Source of the DNA: an uncultured Prevotellaceae bacterium | GTDB lineage: Bacteria > Bacteroidota > Bacteroidia > Bacteroidales > Bacteroidaceae | Assembly: GCA_946406585.1 (NCBI GenBank) | Contig: CAMJLI010000011.1 | Location: 1 to 25,231 of the forward strand | Direction: 5' to 3' | DNA length: 25,231 nt | Part shown: positions 1 through 7,836 of the stretch, one piece after another | How positions within the stretch are numbered: position 1 is the first letter of the stretch | Layout: each line of letters opens with the position of its first letter | Position numbers and translations under genes: made by a program | Notes under the pieces: model-generated | The model's input: the letters and a program-made list of their open reading frames with translations, nothing else | Told to the model about the DNA's origin: nothing | Database searches by the model: none

Positions 1-835
1 TGCTCTCGTATGGAGTGGTGCTGACGGCAAACAGCGGTGCTGACAATGCCGATGCATCGATGGTGGCTGGGTCGTCTGCGTCGCCTGCCACGGTGAGAGG
101 AGCAGCGGTGTTGATTGTCTCGCCGATGGTGTAGGAGCCACCTGCTGCCAGTTTGATGGCGATGCTCTCAGGCATCGGGTTGCCCTGCATGGCTGCTGAC
201 AATTCTGCTGAGATGTCCTTTCCGCTCTCGATGGTGATGTCGATGGCAGGACCTATCGTCGGTGTCACCTCCACTCCTTCGTGTGTCATCCCAAAGAACT
301 GGATCGTGGTGCCACGTGCAGACAGCACATAGTTGCCTGGTGCCAATTGGCATGTCTTTTTGGCAAAACCATACTTGAAGTCCTCTGTCTCATGGTCAAT
401 GGTCAACTCCCCATCCACAGCGTTGAAGTCGGCCTTGTTGATAACCTTCAAGTCCTTGCCATCATTTGAAGCATAAACACCACCTGTCTCCTCCTGAGCT
501 GTGGACTGGCGACGGAAGAAGAGTGTCAGTGTCAGGTCCTTCTTCACATCCAGCTCGATGGAAGTGCTGCCATCATTCTCCGTGCCATTAGGTGCATCGG
601 CAGAAGGGTTTCCCGCATTGCGTACCTGAATGTAGTGAGTGAATTCCTCACCGGCAATGGTAGCATTAGATGTTTTCAAAGTTGTTCCAAAAACAGTTTT
701 TGCGGTCATCAAATCATCATCGACCAAAACTGTTCCCGCCGCAGTGGGCGTGTCCTCAGCAGCTTTCCAGAAATTTGCGGCATACGCGCAAACAGCAAAC
801 AAAGCCACTGCTAAAAGAGTAAGTCTTGTTTTCAT
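1..835 (-). CDS. Secreted DUF4957-like protein, 5' part only
   Basis: The frame is open from an ATG at 835 to the left edge, giving 278 residues of a longer protein whose C-terminal part lies outside the window. Residues 1-19 (MKTRLTLLAVALFAVCAYA) form a clear signal peptide with an AYA cleavage site and no lipobox. What follows looks like a beta-sandwich (about residues 60-180) ending in the pattern LAPGNYVLSARGTTIQFFGM. Then comes the start of a beta-helix with LAAGGSYTI and TIDASALSAPLF. The same two elements, in the same order, occur in the protein at 3990-6173 (VKAGKSYWLFQDSSQVGFGGF, then DIDASALTDAV), so the two are probably paralogues. It is divergent from the GH2 gene and has its own good promoter. 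The catalytic or binding role cannot be judged from this part; a pectate-lyase-like fold is inferred. Confidence 0.85.
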   Translation of the reverse strand, partial: MKTRLTLLAVALFAVCAYAANFWKAAEDTPTAAGTVLVDDDLMTAKTVFGTTLKTSNATIAGEEFTHYIQVRNAGNPSADAPNGTENDGSTSIELDVKKDLTLTLFFRRQSTAQEETGGVYASNDGKDLKVINKADFNAVDGELTIDHETEDFKYGFAKKTCQLAPGNYVLSARGTTIQFFGMTHEGVEVTPTIGPAIDITIESGKDISAELSAAMQGNPMPESIAIKLAAGGSYTIGETINTAAPLTVAGDADDPATIDASALSAPLFAVSTTPYES

Positions 836-881
836 AAACATTTTGATTTGGTAAATATAGATAGTTATTAGATATTTGGGG

Positions 882-913
882 CAAAGATAACAAATAAATA
901 AACCATTTGCAAA
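882..913 (-). promoter_or_regulatory. Bacteroidales promoter for the leftward secreted protein
   Basis: Read on the minus strand there is a -33 box TTTG (910-913), a 20-base spacer and a -7 box TATCTTTG (882-889). This matches the Bacteroidales consensus TTTG-N19-21-TAnnTTTG exactly. Transcription should start near 875, leaving a leader of about 40 bases before the ATG at 835. Confidence 0.8.
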
Positions 914-1068
914 TTTAAAATCATTTTTACACAAAATTGTCGTCTAATAAGGCAAAAACTAAAAGTAAGACTGATAACATATCCGTCTCATTGCAAATCT
1001 TTTTCTGCTCCCCTAATGGCAATGGATGGGTGGGCAAAACTTGGGACAAAGTGAAAACACTTGAAAAA

Positions 1069-1100
1069 TTTGGTGAGAAAAGTTTTAATTGCTATCTTTG
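1069..1100 (+). promoter_or_regulatory. Bacteroidales promoter for the GH2 gene
   Basis: A -33 box TTTG (1069-1072), a 20-base spacer and a -7 box TATCTTTG (1093-1100) match the consensus exactly. They use the same -7 sequence and the same spacing as the opposing promoter at 882-913. The expected start site is near 1106, about 30 bases ahead of the GH2 start codon, which supports that start. No terminator is visible until 6226, so it may drive both the GH2 gene and the beta-helix gene at 3990. Confidence 0.8.
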
Positions 1101-1136
1101 CCACTGTGTGGTGACTAATACACTTCAAACAGACTC

Positions 1137-3779
1137 ATGAAAAGATTAATCCTAATAACATTTGCAATCATCCTGGCCAACTACACATATGCACAAGACA
1201 TGACCACTTCGGTGGCAGGTCTTTACCCATTGGCCAATTCTGGTCGCGTGACTGTCAATTTCAACGAAGGCTGGCGTTTCCTGCTGGGCGATGCAGAAGG
1301 TGCAGAAGCCGTCTTTTTCGATGACAGTTCGTGGGAAGTAGTATGCGCCCCGCACACGGCTCGCCTGGAACCTTCGGAAGCAAGTGGATGCCGCACCTAT
1401 CAAGGCATCTGCTGGTATCGCAAGCGCTTCACCATCCCTTCTTACATGTCAGGGAAGAATGTCAGCATGCATTTTGAAGCCGTGATGGGCAAGCAATCAA
1501 TATATGTGAACGGCACATTGGTGAAAAAGCACGAAGGCGGCTACCTGCCCATCACCATCGACCTGACGAGCCTCGGACTGCGTGCCGGCGACAACTGTGT
1601 CATTGCAATGAAAGCGGACAACAGCGACGACAAGGACTACCCACCAGGCAAGAAACAGACACAGCTGGACTTCACCTACCATGGCGGGATGTACCGCGAC
1701 GTATGGCTCATCGGCACATCACCCATACATATCACAGACGCCGTGGAGCGCAACGATGTTGCTGGCGGCGGCATTTTCCTGCATTTCGACAACATCACAG
1801 AGCAGTCAGCAGAGGTTTACGCCAATGTGGAGGTGGCCAACGAGTCTGAGGCGGCTGCCACTCCCCAGATAGTGATGACCGTGAAGGACAAGGACGGCAA
1901 GGTGGTGAAGACGGTGAAGCAAAAAGTGGCAATGCCGGCACACCTGCCGGGACTGATGGCCAATGCCATGCTGTCCACCACCATAAGCAAGCCACATCTT
2001 TGGTCGCCCGAAGACCCCTATTTATATAATGTGGAGGTGCGCGTGATGGAAGGCAAGAAATGCCATGACGGAGGAATGGTGAGGATGGGCATCCGAAAGG
2101 CGGAATTCAGAGGCAAGGATGGCTTCTGGCTTAACGGCAAGCCTTATCACCAGCTCGTGGGAGGCAACCGCCACCAGGACTTCGCATACGTAGGCAATGC
2201 AATGCCCAACAGCCAGCAGTGGCGCGACGCCAAACGCCTGAAGGATGCCGGCATGACCATCATACGTGCCGCCCACTACCCACAAGACCCGTCGTTCATG
2301 GACGCCTGCGACGAACTGGGCTTGTTTGTCATCGTGCCCACACCTGGATGGCAATATTGGAACAAAGACCCGCAATGGGGCGAAAAGGTGCATCAGAACA
2401 CTCGCGACATCATACGCCGTGACCGCAACCACACGTCCGTGCTGATGTGGGAGCCGATACTCAACGAGACACGCTATCCCGAGGATTTCGCCTTGGAGGC
2501 ACTGCGCATCACACAAGAGGAATTTCCTTATCCAGGACGCCCGGTGGCCGCCGCCGACATGAATTCCGCCGGGGTGAAGGAGAACTACGACGTGTTGTAC
2601 GACTGGGCCGACAACATCGGGAAGAACACCCTCGACACCGACAAATGCATATTCACCCGCGAATGGGGGGAATATGTCGACGACTGGTATGCCCACAACG
2701 CCATCAATCGAGCAGCACGTGGATGGGGTGAACAGGCGATGCTCACGGCAGCATTGTCGCTGACAGACACCTACGGAATGATGTATCGTGGCCAGCGACA
2801 ATTCATCGGCGGTTGCCAATGGCATCCCTTCGACCACCAGCGTGGATACCATCCCGATGCCTATCTGGGAGGCATATATGACGCCTTCAGACAGAAGAAA
2901 TATGCATTCGAGGCTTTCCGCTCACAAGTGGGCGGTAAGAGTGATGCCACATCGCCATTCAAGTCGCAAGCAGAACCCATGGTGTTCATAGCTCATGAGA
3001 TGACACAATACTCTCCAAGCGACGTTGTGGTGTTCAGCAATTGCGACAGCGTGCGCCTCACCGCCTTCGAAGGTGCCAAGACTGCTACGTTGCCTGTGGT
3101 GCACAAGGCCGACGGCATCCCCAATGCCCCTGTGACATTCAAGGGCTTTTGGGATTTCTGGCAAGCAAGAGACCTCAGCTACACACAGCGCAACTGGCAA
3201 AAAGTGTCGTTCCTGGCAGAAGGCATCATCGATGGCAAAGTGGTCTGCAGCGAGCGCAAGATGCCCTCACGCAGGAGCACCCACATCAGACTTTACAGTG
3301 ACGATATGGGAAAACCACTTGTGGCTGATGGCAGCGACTTCATAGTGGTGGTGGCAGAGGTGACCGATGACAATGGCAATGTGCGTAGAAACGCCCGTGA
3401 GCACATAACATTCACCGTGGAGGGAGAAGGCACGCTGATAGGCGACAGCCGCATCATGGCCAACCCAAGAGTCGTGGAATGGGGCAGCGCACCCATCCTT
3501 GTGAAAAGCACACACAACGCAGGCGACATACGCATCATAGCACGGGCGACATTCGAAGGAGCATACGCCCCAAGTGCCGACACATTGGTGATACATAGCG
3601 TGCCCTACGAGGGTACTACCTGCTATTCAGAAACCAGCAGCAACAACTTGCCAGCCAAGACTGATGTGGAACCTGCAAAAAATGCAAACTCATCCAGCTC
3701 AGACATGATGACCGAGGAAGAACGCCGCAAGAATCTTGAGGAAGTGGAAAAGCAACAACAAGATTTTGGGATACAATAA
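1137..3779 (+). CDS. GH2 family glycosidase (beta-galactosidase-like), exported
   Basis: This 880-residue protein has a signal peptide (residues 1-19, cleavage after TYA) and no lipobox, so it is probably periplasmic. GH2 layout: a jelly-roll sugar-binding domain (about 35-195, with WYRKRF and the GGMYRDVWL strand); an immunoglobulin-like domain (about 200-320, ending in LWSPEDPYLYNVEV and MGIRKAEF); a TIM barrel (about 325-600) with GGNRHQD and AAHYPQDPSFMDACDELGLFV; and C-terminal beta-sandwich domains. The likely acid/base is Glu444 in ILNE and the likely nucleophile Glu509 in TREWGEY; W562 lies on the last strand, as in the family. The tail (857-880) is highly charged and possibly helical. 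GH2 enzymes of this build remove beta-linked galactose, glucuronate or arabinose; beta-galactosidase acting on RG-I side chains is the natural guess here, but the exact sugar is not readable. The next gene is 210 bases away with no terminator between. Confidence 0.92.
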   Translation: MKRLILITFAIILANYTYAQDMTTSVAGLYPLANSGRVTVNFNEGWRFLLGDAEGAEAVFFDDSSWEVVCAPHTARLEPSEASGCRTYQGICWYRKRFTIPSYMSGKNVSMHFEAVMGKQSIYVNGTLVKKHEGGYLPITIDLTSLGLRAGDNCVIAMKADNSDDKDYPPGKKQTQLDFTYHGGMYRDVWLIGTSPIHITDAVERNDVAGGGIFLHFDNITEQSAEVYANVEVANESEAAATPQIVMTVKDKDGKVVKTVKQKVAMPAHLPGLMANAMLSTTISKPHLWSPEDPYLYNVEVRVMEGKKCHDGGMVRMGIRKAEFRGKDGFWLNGKPYHQLVGGNRHQDFAYVGNAMPNSQQWRDAKRLKDAGMTIIRAAHYPQDPSFMDACDELGLFVIVPTPGWQYWNKDPQWGEKVHQNTRDIIRRDRNHTSVLMWEPILNETRYPEDFALEALRITQEEFPYPGRPVAAADMNSAGVKENYDVLYDWADNIGKNTLDTDKCIFTREWGEYVDDWYAHNAINRAARGWGEQAMLTAALSLTDTYGMMYRGQRQFIGGCQWHPFDHQRGYHPDAYLGGIYDAFRQKKYAFEAFRSQVGGKSDATSPFKSQAEPMVFIAHEMTQYSPSDVVVFSNCDSVRLTAFEGAKTATLPVVHKADGIPNAPVTFKGFWDFWQARDLSYTQRNWQKVSFLAEGIIDGKVVCSERKMPSRRSTHIRLYSDDMGKPLVADGSDFIVVVAEVTDDNGNVRRNAREHITFTVEGEGTLIGDSRIMANPRVVEWGSAPILVKSTHNAGDIRIIARATFEGAYAPSADTLVIHSVPYEGTTCYSETSSNNLPAKTDVEPAKNANSSSSDMMTEEERRKNLEEVEKQQQDFGIQ

Positions 3780-3989
3780 CCTGAAAGCATTTGAAAAAGA
3801 TTGTTTATCCAAGAGAAAAAAGCCATGAAAAGGCACTTCACTTTCCCAAGCATAAGCAGGTGATTAAAAATAAACGACAAAATCAGATTACATATATACA
3901 AAAACAACGTCATTTATAGAAGATATCACGTTTTCACACGTCGAAACATTTCAAAAAACGAACAAACTCAAACAAATCTCAATAAGCTT

Positions 3990-6173
3990 ATGAAGAAAAT
4001 TTTTACACTGACAGCAACGATACTCATGGCAATGGGTATCCAAGCACAAACTGAAAGCTACAAGCCTATCGTGGTTGATGGCGAAAGCATCATGCTTGCT
4101 CCTGAATTCCAAGCAATAGTGGACGAGAGCAACAACGCCACCAACATCGAAGACGGCAAGTCCATCGCAACCATCAGCACCCCCAACATGACGTTGGAAG
4201 CAGTGGGCGGAGCAACCATCGCCAACAAGATTGACCCGGAAAATCCAACTGTGAACATGGGCCAGGACCTCGTGCCAGGAGCACTGATTGACGAAGAGGC
4301 ACACACCTACGAAATAGCATCGGTAGGCTCATGGAACCCCATCCAATGGAAAAACGGAAACAACAAGCTCGACATCAACGATGCCGCAGGAACAAAGCTC
4401 TATTTCATCATGGGCACCGGCAACCCCTATGTGAGAATGTTCTGCGAAGAGGTCTATACCGACGGGGAGCCTTCAGGCAAATACCGTGCACAATATGAAT
4501 ACTACAAGCCAGGTGGCCAGACCATGCCGCTCGTGGGACTTTACTACAAGTTCACTCCGAAAGTGGACGGCACTCTGAAAGTGCAGGTATGGGCAAACAA
4601 GGGAAACCGCAACACCTACGTGATAGACGACGAGACAAAGGAAGCCGTGACGCTGAAGGCCGAGGGATATGTGAATGGCAAACGTGCCAATTACGACACT
4701 CCTGCCACCGACCCTGAGACTGGCGAACCGAAGCTCGACAACCAAGGCAACCCCATCTACGAGCAATATCAGATCTTCTATAACGCAGAGCAGATAGACT
4801 CCATCCACAACGACTACATCTACAGCTCGTATTACAACATGCTGAAAGCCAATGAGGAAGCCATTGCTGCAGGAGAGCCTGCAAAATACACCGACGAGCA
4901 ATTGGAAGCCAAGAAGGCTGAATGCGACGAAATGGCAGAGACCAGAAAATATGTGCTTTCCACAGGAAACCAGGCATTCTGGGGCTGGATTACCTTCGAG
5001 GTGAAAGCCGGCAAGAGCTACTGGCTGTTCCAAGACAGTTCACAGGTAGGCTTCGGTGGATTTGATTTCAACACCGGTGGCGAGGTAGGCCCTGTGGGCA
5101 ACGACCTGACCGAACTTGTGGCAGCAGCCACCGAGACAGCAGGCGAAGTGCTTGTCAACTTGGAAGCTGGTGCCGAGTACACCATGAGCGGTCCAATCAG
5201 CCGCAAAAACATCACCATCGCCGGTGTGGAAGGCAGCAACGCAAAAATCAAGTTGGCTGCTGGTGCATACTTCTCACCCAGCGCCAACCTCTCGCTGAAG
5301 AATGTTGACATCGACGCCTCTGCCCTTACCGACGCCGTCATCACCCTGAACGCATCCCCAATTGCATCAAGCCTCAACAAGGAAGATGGATACTACATCA
5401 TCAACAAGATTGAGATACAAAACTGCAACATCAGCGATGCCGACCAGATCATCAACGACAACGGCGTGAAATATTGCGTGGCAGACATGACCATCGACAA
5501 CAGCATCATATCTCTCGCTGCCACAAAGAAGACCGTCATCGACTTCTCCGCCGCTGGTTACATCAACGACCTGACAGTGAAGAACAGCACCGTATGGAGC
5601 AAAGGTGCTGGCGAACAGGACTACTTCGTGCGCTACAACAACTCCGGACGCTGCGACCGTGGCGGCTTCGAGACAAACAGCATCAACTACATCAGCAACA
5701 CGTTCTACAACGTGGCAAAAAGCGGACAATGGGGCAACTACGCCGGATTTGCAGGCCGTGCCACCTCACTCTGGACAATGACAAAGAACATCTTCGTGGA
5801 CTGCGGCAACGGACAAGTGGCTCGCCGCTACTTGGGTGGACGTCAGAACCAGGCAACAGCCTCTTTCGACTACAACACATACTGGTTTAATGGTGGCGCA
5901 GAAGATGCTTCCGGATATGACACCAGCAGCACCATACTGGCCAGCGACCCCAACTTCAAGGATGCAGCAAACGCCGACTTCACTCCACAAGGCAACGACC
6001 AGCTGACCAACAAGACCGGCGACCCACGCTGGCTGGATGCTGACGCCATCAACGACATCACCACCAACACAGAAGCCATCGACGCACCTGTCTACAACCT
6101 CTCCGGCCAGCGTGTCAGCCCAACAACCAAGGGCATCCTCATCAAGAATGGCAAGAAGTACATCAACAAATAA
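3990..6173 (+). CDS. Secreted DUF4957/DUF5123-type beta-helix protein with sorting-like tail
   Basis: This 727-residue protein has a signal peptide (residues 1-19, MKKIFTLTATILMAMGIQA, then Q). Residues about 60-365 form a beta-sandwich interrupted by a charged helical insertion (around 285-315, KYTDEQLEAKKAECDEMAE) and ending in the SYWLFQDSSQVGFGGF strand. Residues about 375-681 resemble a right-handed beta-helix of the DUF4957 plus DUF5123 kind seen beside SusC/SusD in pectin loci: FVRYNNSGRCDR (546-557), NIFVDCGNGQVARR and GDPRW (677-681). The last 27 residues, from VYNLSGQRV at 701, resemble the C-terminal sorting tails of Prevotella secreted proteins (T9SS-like). It is paralogous to the lipoprotein at 6354-7802. 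Polysaccharide binding or pectate-lyase-like cleavage is inferred; no catalytic residues could be assigned. A strong terminator follows. Confidence 0.88.
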   Translation: MKKIFTLTATILMAMGIQAQTESYKPIVVDGESIMLAPEFQAIVDESNNATNIEDGKSIATISTPNMTLEAVGGATIANKIDPENPTVNMGQDLVPGALIDEEAHTYEIASVGSWNPIQWKNGNNKLDINDAAGTKLYFIMGTGNPYVRMFCEEVYTDGEPSGKYRAQYEYYKPGGQTMPLVGLYYKFTPKVDGTLKVQVWANKGNRNTYVIDDETKEAVTLKAEGYVNGKRANYDTPATDPETGEPKLDNQGNPIYEQYQIFYNAEQIDSIHNDYIYSSYYNMLKANEEAIAAGEPAKYTDEQLEAKKAECDEMAETRKYVLSTGNQAFWGWITFEVKAGKSYWLFQDSSQVGFGGFDFNTGGEVGPVGNDLTELVAAATETAGEVLVNLEAGAEYTMSGPISRKNITIAGVEGSNAKIKLAAGAYFSPSANLSLKNVDIDASALTDAVITLNASPIASSLNKEDGYYIINKIEIQNCNISDADQIINDNGVKYCVADMTIDNSIISLAATKKTVIDFSAAGYINDLTVKNSTVWSKGAGEQDYFVRYNNSGRCDRGGFETNSINYISNTFYNVAKSGQWGNYAGFAGRATSLWTMTKNIFVDCGNGQVARRYLGGRQNQATASFDYNTYWFNGGAEDASGYDTSSTILASDPNFKDAANADFTPQGNDQLTNKTGDPRWLDADAINDITTNTEAIDAPVYNLSGQRVSPTTKGILIKNGKKYINK

Positions 6174-6225
6174 CAAGCCATGAGAACGTGACATCTAAGA
6201 CAAGATGACACGACAAGACGTATTC

Positions 6226-6265
6226 CGCCCCACTGCACACATTACTGCAGTGGGGCGAATTTTTA
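6226..6265 (+). terminator. Rho-independent terminator after the beta-helix gene
   Basis: Perfect 12-base arms CGCCCCACTGCA (6226-6237) and TGCAGTGGGGCG (6246-6257) enclose an 8-base loop and are followed by AATTTTT. It sits 52 bases after the stop at 6173 and separates the GH2/beta-helix unit from the lipoprotein-SusC-SusD unit, which must therefore have its own promoter. No consensus -7 box was found between 6266 and 6353. Confidence 0.9.
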
Positions 6266-6353
6266 TCATGCCATGATTACATCATGCAACAAAAAACGTC
6301 TTTTAACAAATATGGAATTCCAAAACATACATGTATAACTTAACAGCGCTATT

Positions 6354-7802
6354 ATGAACAAATTTTCATTTGTATCACGTAAAGGACTCTTCGCCCTTGC
6401 CGTGGTAGCTGCAGGAACATGGATGGTCACATCATGTGCCGACACCTACGACGGAGACGAAAAGTTCGTAAGCGACGTGAGAAACACCCAGTTGGCCTCA
6501 CCCGCCGAGGGCGACATCACCATCACGACCAACACCGACGGCGACCAGATGACCATCGCCTGGCCGGTGGTGCATGGTGCAGGAGGCTACGACGTGGCAC
6601 TCTATGATTTAAGCGACGAAAGCAAACCATTAGTGAAAAAGGTGATTGACGGCTGTTCGCTGACAACAAGCAGGGAGGAAGACGTTAACTACAAACTCGA
6701 AATCCGCACTCTTGGCAACAGCAGCCTGAACAACACCGAGGCCACCACGGCAACGGTGAAGCTCTTCAACTCTTTTGAAGCAGCCTATGCTGCCATCCCC
6801 GAAGGAGACCTCAACGCATGGTTTGCCGCCAACCCCATCCCGGAGGACTCAGTTGGCGTGAACCTGAACTATGACCTCACACCAGGAGGACACTACACAG
6901 TAAGCTCGCTTCTCGACTTCGGAAACAAGACCGTCACATTGCGCACCAGCAGCAAAGCAAACAACGCCACAATAACTTATGGCAGCCAAGGCGGACTGGC
7001 TACAAGCAGCGGGTTCAAGGCAAAATACATCACTTTTGAATGTGGAGGAAGCACACAGCCAGTGCTCGCACTGAGCGAGACACCCGACCCAAACAAGTTG
7101 GATGCCGACCACAACAACCACTATCAGATAACAGACCCCATCAGCTTCCAAAACTGCTTGGTAAATAATGTAAACCGCACCTTCATGTACGACAACAAGG
7201 TGAAATACTGCGTTAAAACATTTTCCATCACCAACACATTTGTGAAATTCACTCCCGATGACAAGATGAGCAGCACTGCATATTTCCAAATATATGACGG
7301 AGGAGGTTTCATCAACGACTTCACAGCCACAGGTTGCACTTTCTGGGGAGCAACCGACAACAAGGTGCAGTATTTCATAAGATACAACAACTCTGGCCGC
7401 TGCGACCGTGCCGGCTACCTCACCAACTCCATCAACCTGAAAAGCTGCACGTTCTACAACATTGCAAAGGAGGGCCAGATGGCCAACCATAGCGGTTTCG
7501 ATGGCAGGAACACCTCCAACTACGAAATCACCAACAACATTTTCGTAGATTGCGGAAGCGGACAAGTGCCACGCCGACTGACAGGACGCATCAGCACCAG
7601 TGCGGTGAACACCTTTGCATACAACACCTATTGGTTTGATGGCGCGCCAGAAACGGAAGGCTTCAGCACCAACTCATACGACTTAAGCAACAACGCACTG
7701 CAGACCGACCCGGCATTCACGGACCCAGCCAACGGCAACTTCACTCCGACAGGAGCCGACCAAGTGGCCCGAAAGACTGGCGACCCACGCTGGTGGAACT
7801 AA
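6354..7802 (+). CDS. Surface lipoprotein, FN3-like plus DUF4957/DUF5123
   Basis: This 482-residue protein has a lipoprotein signal ending in VTSC (Cys28) followed by acidic residues (ADTYDGDE), which fits export to the outer leaflet in Bacteroidota. Residues about 45-130 look like a fibronectin type III domain (MTIAWPVVHGAGGYDVALYD). Residues about 140-482 resemble a right-handed beta-helix with FIRYNNSGRCDR (341-352), NIFVDCGSGQVPRR and a C-terminal GDPRWWN. These motifs align with the C-terminal half of the protein at 3990-6173, but here the chain stops at GDPRW and has no sorting tail. It lies 34 bases upstream of SusC and probably starts the same transcript. By position and anchoring it is a surface glycan-binding protein or a tethered lyase; which of the two cannot be decided from the sequence. 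Confidence 0.88.
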   Translation: MNKFSFVSRKGLFALAVVAAGTWMVTSCADTYDGDEKFVSDVRNTQLASPAEGDITITTNTDGDQMTIAWPVVHGAGGYDVALYDLSDESKPLVKKVIDGCSLTTSREEDVNYKLEIRTLGNSSLNNTEATTATVKLFNSFEAAYAAIPEGDLNAWFAANPIPEDSVGVNLNYDLTPGGHYTVSSLLDFGNKTVTLRTSSKANNATITYGSQGGLATSSGFKAKYITFECGGSTQPVLALSETPDPNKLDADHNNHYQITDPISFQNCLVNNVNRTFMYDNKVKYCVKTFSITNTFVKFTPDDKMSSTAYFQIYDGGGFINDFTATGCTFWGATDNKVQYFIRYNNSGRCDRAGYLTNSINLKSCTFYNIAKEGQMANHSGFDGRNTSNYEITNNIFVDCGSGQVPRRLTGRISTSAVNTFAYNTYWFDGAPETEGFSTNSYDLSNNALQTDPAFTDPANGNFTPTGADQVARKTGDPRWWN

Positions 7803-7836
7803 ACAAAACTATGTAGAACAAAAAATCACACAAGAT

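Larger units (their letters stand above)
836..1136. other. Divergent intergenic region of the PUL
   Basis: This 301-base AT-rich spacer separates the minus-strand secreted protein from the GH2 gene. It holds one promoter for each side, annotated separately. Just upstream of the plus-strand -33 box is a short inverted repeat, AAGTG-AAAA-CACTT (1049-1062), which could be an operator half but is too short to trust. Short open frames across the spacer show no protein-like features. Confidence 0.6.

Noticed and set aside
2022..2852. Minus-strand open frame of 276 codons inside the GH2 gene
   Set aside because: It is antisense to the conserved GH2 barrel, with no promoter or family features; treated as a coding shadow.
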